DNA of 23,549 nt from positions 1 to 23,549 of the forward strand of contig JBFGLJ010000017.1 in the NCBI GenBank assembly GCA_041576235.1. Direction: 5' to 3'. The stretch is from JABDII01 sp041576235. GTDB lineage: Bacteria > Gemmatimonadota > Gemmatimonadetes > Gemmatimonadales > GWC2-71-9. This document shows positions 22,345-23,549 of the stretch, piece after piece. The position numbers and the translations under genes were made by a program. Numbering within the stretch: the first letter of the stretch is position 1; every line of letters begins with the position of its first letter. A model generated the notes under the pieces. The model was not told where the DNA came from. It searched no databases and saw only the letters and a program-made list of their open reading frames with translations.

Positions 22345-23549
22345 ATGACCTTTCCTGCGACCTTGGATGTCCCTTCGAGCGTTCGGCAGATCATCGAGCG
22401 GCTCGAAGCCGAAGGATACGAATCGTGGTGCGTCGGCGGTGCCATCAGGGATGCGCTGCTCCCATCGGAGGAGCGCGGCGATTTCGATGTCGCCACGGCG
22501 GCAACCCCAGACCGTGTGCAGGCGCTGTTCCCCCACACCGTGCCGGTGGGCATCAAGTTCGGAACAATCGGAGTCCTCGATGCCGAGCGCACGCTGCACG
22601 AGGTCACGACCTTTCGCCGCGACGTGCGCACCGACGGTCGCCACGCCGAAGTCGAATTCGGGGTGTCGCTCGAGGAGGATCTGGCGCGCCGGGATTTCAC
22701 CATCAACGCCATCGCCTATCACCCATTCCGGCACGAGTGGCGCGATCCATTCCAGGGACAGGATGACCTCGACCGGCGGCTCATTCGAGCCGTCGGCGAT
22801 CCGTCCCAACGGTTCAAGGAAGACTATCTCCGCATCCTCCGCGGCATCCGATTCGCCGCCCGATTCGGATTTCAGATCGAGCGCGACACCTGGGAGGCTG
22901 CCCACCGGGCCGCAGCCGGGCTTGGGGGGCTCTCTGCCGAAAGGGTGCGTGACGAATGGTTCAAGGGCCTCAAGACCGCCAAGTCGTTGCGCCACTTGGT
23001 GGGGCAATGGGTGCGGATTGGGGCCGCAACGACCTGGCTCCCCGAACTGTGCTCCCCAGAGGAAATCGAGCAGGCCAACGAGGAAATCGGTCCGATGCGA
23101 CGACGCGCGTTCACGAGCGAGCTCGACGGGCCCGGGCTCCAGGGGCGGGTCCGGGATCCGATCGTACTGACGCAGCTCCTGTGTCTGGATCCGGTCGCCG
23201 TCCTGCAGCGGCTCAAGGCCTCGAACCGCGAGATTGCCCGCGCGGCGGCCATGATGGTGGGTCCCGCCGAGCCGGACGGGGCCGAAGAGGTGGCCGTCCG
23301 CCGTTGGTTGGCGGCGGTGGGGGCGGCGGCGGATGACCTGGCGGTCTTGTGGGTCCTGCGACGCCAACAACCGTGGCCCTGGGAAGCGTTGGTGCGCCGA
23401 ATCCGTGAACGGGGCGATCCGTTGACGCGGGCGGACCTGGCCATCACAGGAGACGACTTGCTTGCGGCGGGCGTCCAGCCCGGCCCCTCGGTGGGGAAGT
23501 GCCTCGAATCCCTCCTGAGCGTGGTCGTCGACAATCCGGCGACGAATAC
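22345..23549 (+). CDS. CCA tRNA nucleotidyltransferase / poly(A) polymerase family, 3' end outside the window
   Basis: At least 401 codons are open to the right edge with no stop, so the C-terminus is missing. It is a class II nucleotidyltransferase that adds or repairs the 3'-CCA of tRNAs (possibly only A- or CC-adding). The catalytic head is intact: CVGGAIRDALL (G31-G32...R35-D36), then GDFDVATAATP, with D46 and D48 as metal ligands. RRDFTINAIAY (motif B), a DPFQGQDDL segment and the EDYLRILRGIRFAARFGF motif (template-like neck region) follow. The later part (from ~residue 205) is helical and less conserved. Start: ATG at 22345, three bases after the SDR stop. CCA-adding versus poly(A) activity cannot be settled from the sequence; CCA-adding is likelier given alaS in the same cluster. 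Confidence 0.92.
   Translation, partial: MTFPATLDVPSSVRQIIERLEAEGYESWCVGGAIRDALLPSEERGDFDVATAATPDRVQALFPHTVPVGIKFGTIGVLDAERTLHEVTTFRRDVRTDGRHAEVEFGVSLEEDLARRDFTINAIAYHPFRHEWRDPFQGQDDLDRRLIRAVGDPSQRFKEDYLRILRGIRFAARFGFQIERDTWEAAHRAAAGLGGLSAERVRDEWFKGLKTAKSLRHLVGQWVRIGAATTWLPELCSPEEIEQANEEIGPMRRRAFTSELDGPGLQGRVRDPIVLTQLLCLDPVAVLQRLKASNREIARAAAMMVGPAEPDGAEEVAVRRWLAAVGAAADDLAVLWVLRRQQPWPWEALVRRIRERGDPLTRADLAITGDDLLAAGVQPGPSVGKCLESLLSVVVDNPATN

Noticed and set aside
22367..23170. 267-residue + strand frame over the CCA gene
   Set aside because: Ser/Arg/Pro-rich shadow; the CCA enzyme frame starting at 22345 contains all nucleotidyltransferase motifs and runs off the edge.
21523..23370. Long minus-strand frame opposite the SDR and CCA genes
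   Set aside because: The + strand proteins have complete motifs throughout; the minus-strand translation is Arg/His/Gly-rich without recognisable features.
1..23549. Mobile elements, CRISPR, prophage, defence system or tRNA genes
   Set aside because: Looked for transposases, integrases, spaced repeats, cloverleaf arms and atypical composition; none seen. The genes are housekeeping with uniform GC-rich codon use.

Overview
The window is a dense, GC-rich stretch of bacterial chromosome carrying housekeeping genes. All genes lie on the + strand except one. The mix fits a Gram-negative-type bacterium with type IV pili: a periplasmic PpiD-like foldase, a Tat component, a long-chain prenyl diphosphate synthase as used for menaquinone side chains, and a PilT/PilU ATPase. 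Gene content and protein style (acidic TPR proteins, a DUF4321-like small membrane protein next to tatA) suggest Gemmatimonadota or a related phylum. That placement is inference; no 16S gene is present. I see no mobile element, CRISPR array, tRNA or rRNA gene, and no intergenic stretch longer than about 170 bases.

Layout. (1) 1-3312: an operon of an acidic TPR protein (cut by the left edge), a polyprenyl diphosphate synthase, a DUF4321-like membrane protein and TatA. It ends at a 19-bp perfect hairpin that also ends the opposing gene. (2) 3386-5239, minus strand: a PpiD/SurA-type peptidyl-prolyl isomerase. (3) 5240-5410: a divergent promoter region with two sigma70-like promoters. (4) 5411-15329: nine tightly packed + strand genes, most overlapping by 1-11 bases or touching: acidic TPR protein, aroQ, M24 Xaa-Pro peptidase, efp, accB, a PilT/PilU ATPase, accC, a ComB-family phosphatase and ftsK. 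(5) 15486-15899: a YraN-type nuclease-fold protein. (6) 15996-17798: recA and recX behind an AT-rich leader with nested inverted repeats. (7) 17867 to the right edge: alaS (apparently leaderless), an unrecognised 101-residue protein, a CpsB/YwqE-type PHP phosphatase, an SDR oxidoreductase and a CCA tRNA nucleotidyltransferase cut by the right edge.

How the parts work together. The order aroQ - Xaa-Pro peptidase - efp - accB - accC is an old gene order also known from Bacillus subtilis (yqhS-yqhT-efp-...-accB-accC). Here it is broken by a pilus-retraction-type ATPase gene translationally overlapped with accB on one side and accC on the other. recA-recX is the classical recombinase/modulator pair. 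alaS and the CCA enzyme both serve tRNA charging.

I found no clear undescribed system. The most useful leads are the accB-pilT-accC arrangement, the recA leader, the probable leaderless alaS transcript, the orphan 101-residue protein, and the pair of acidic TPR proteins either side of ppiD.
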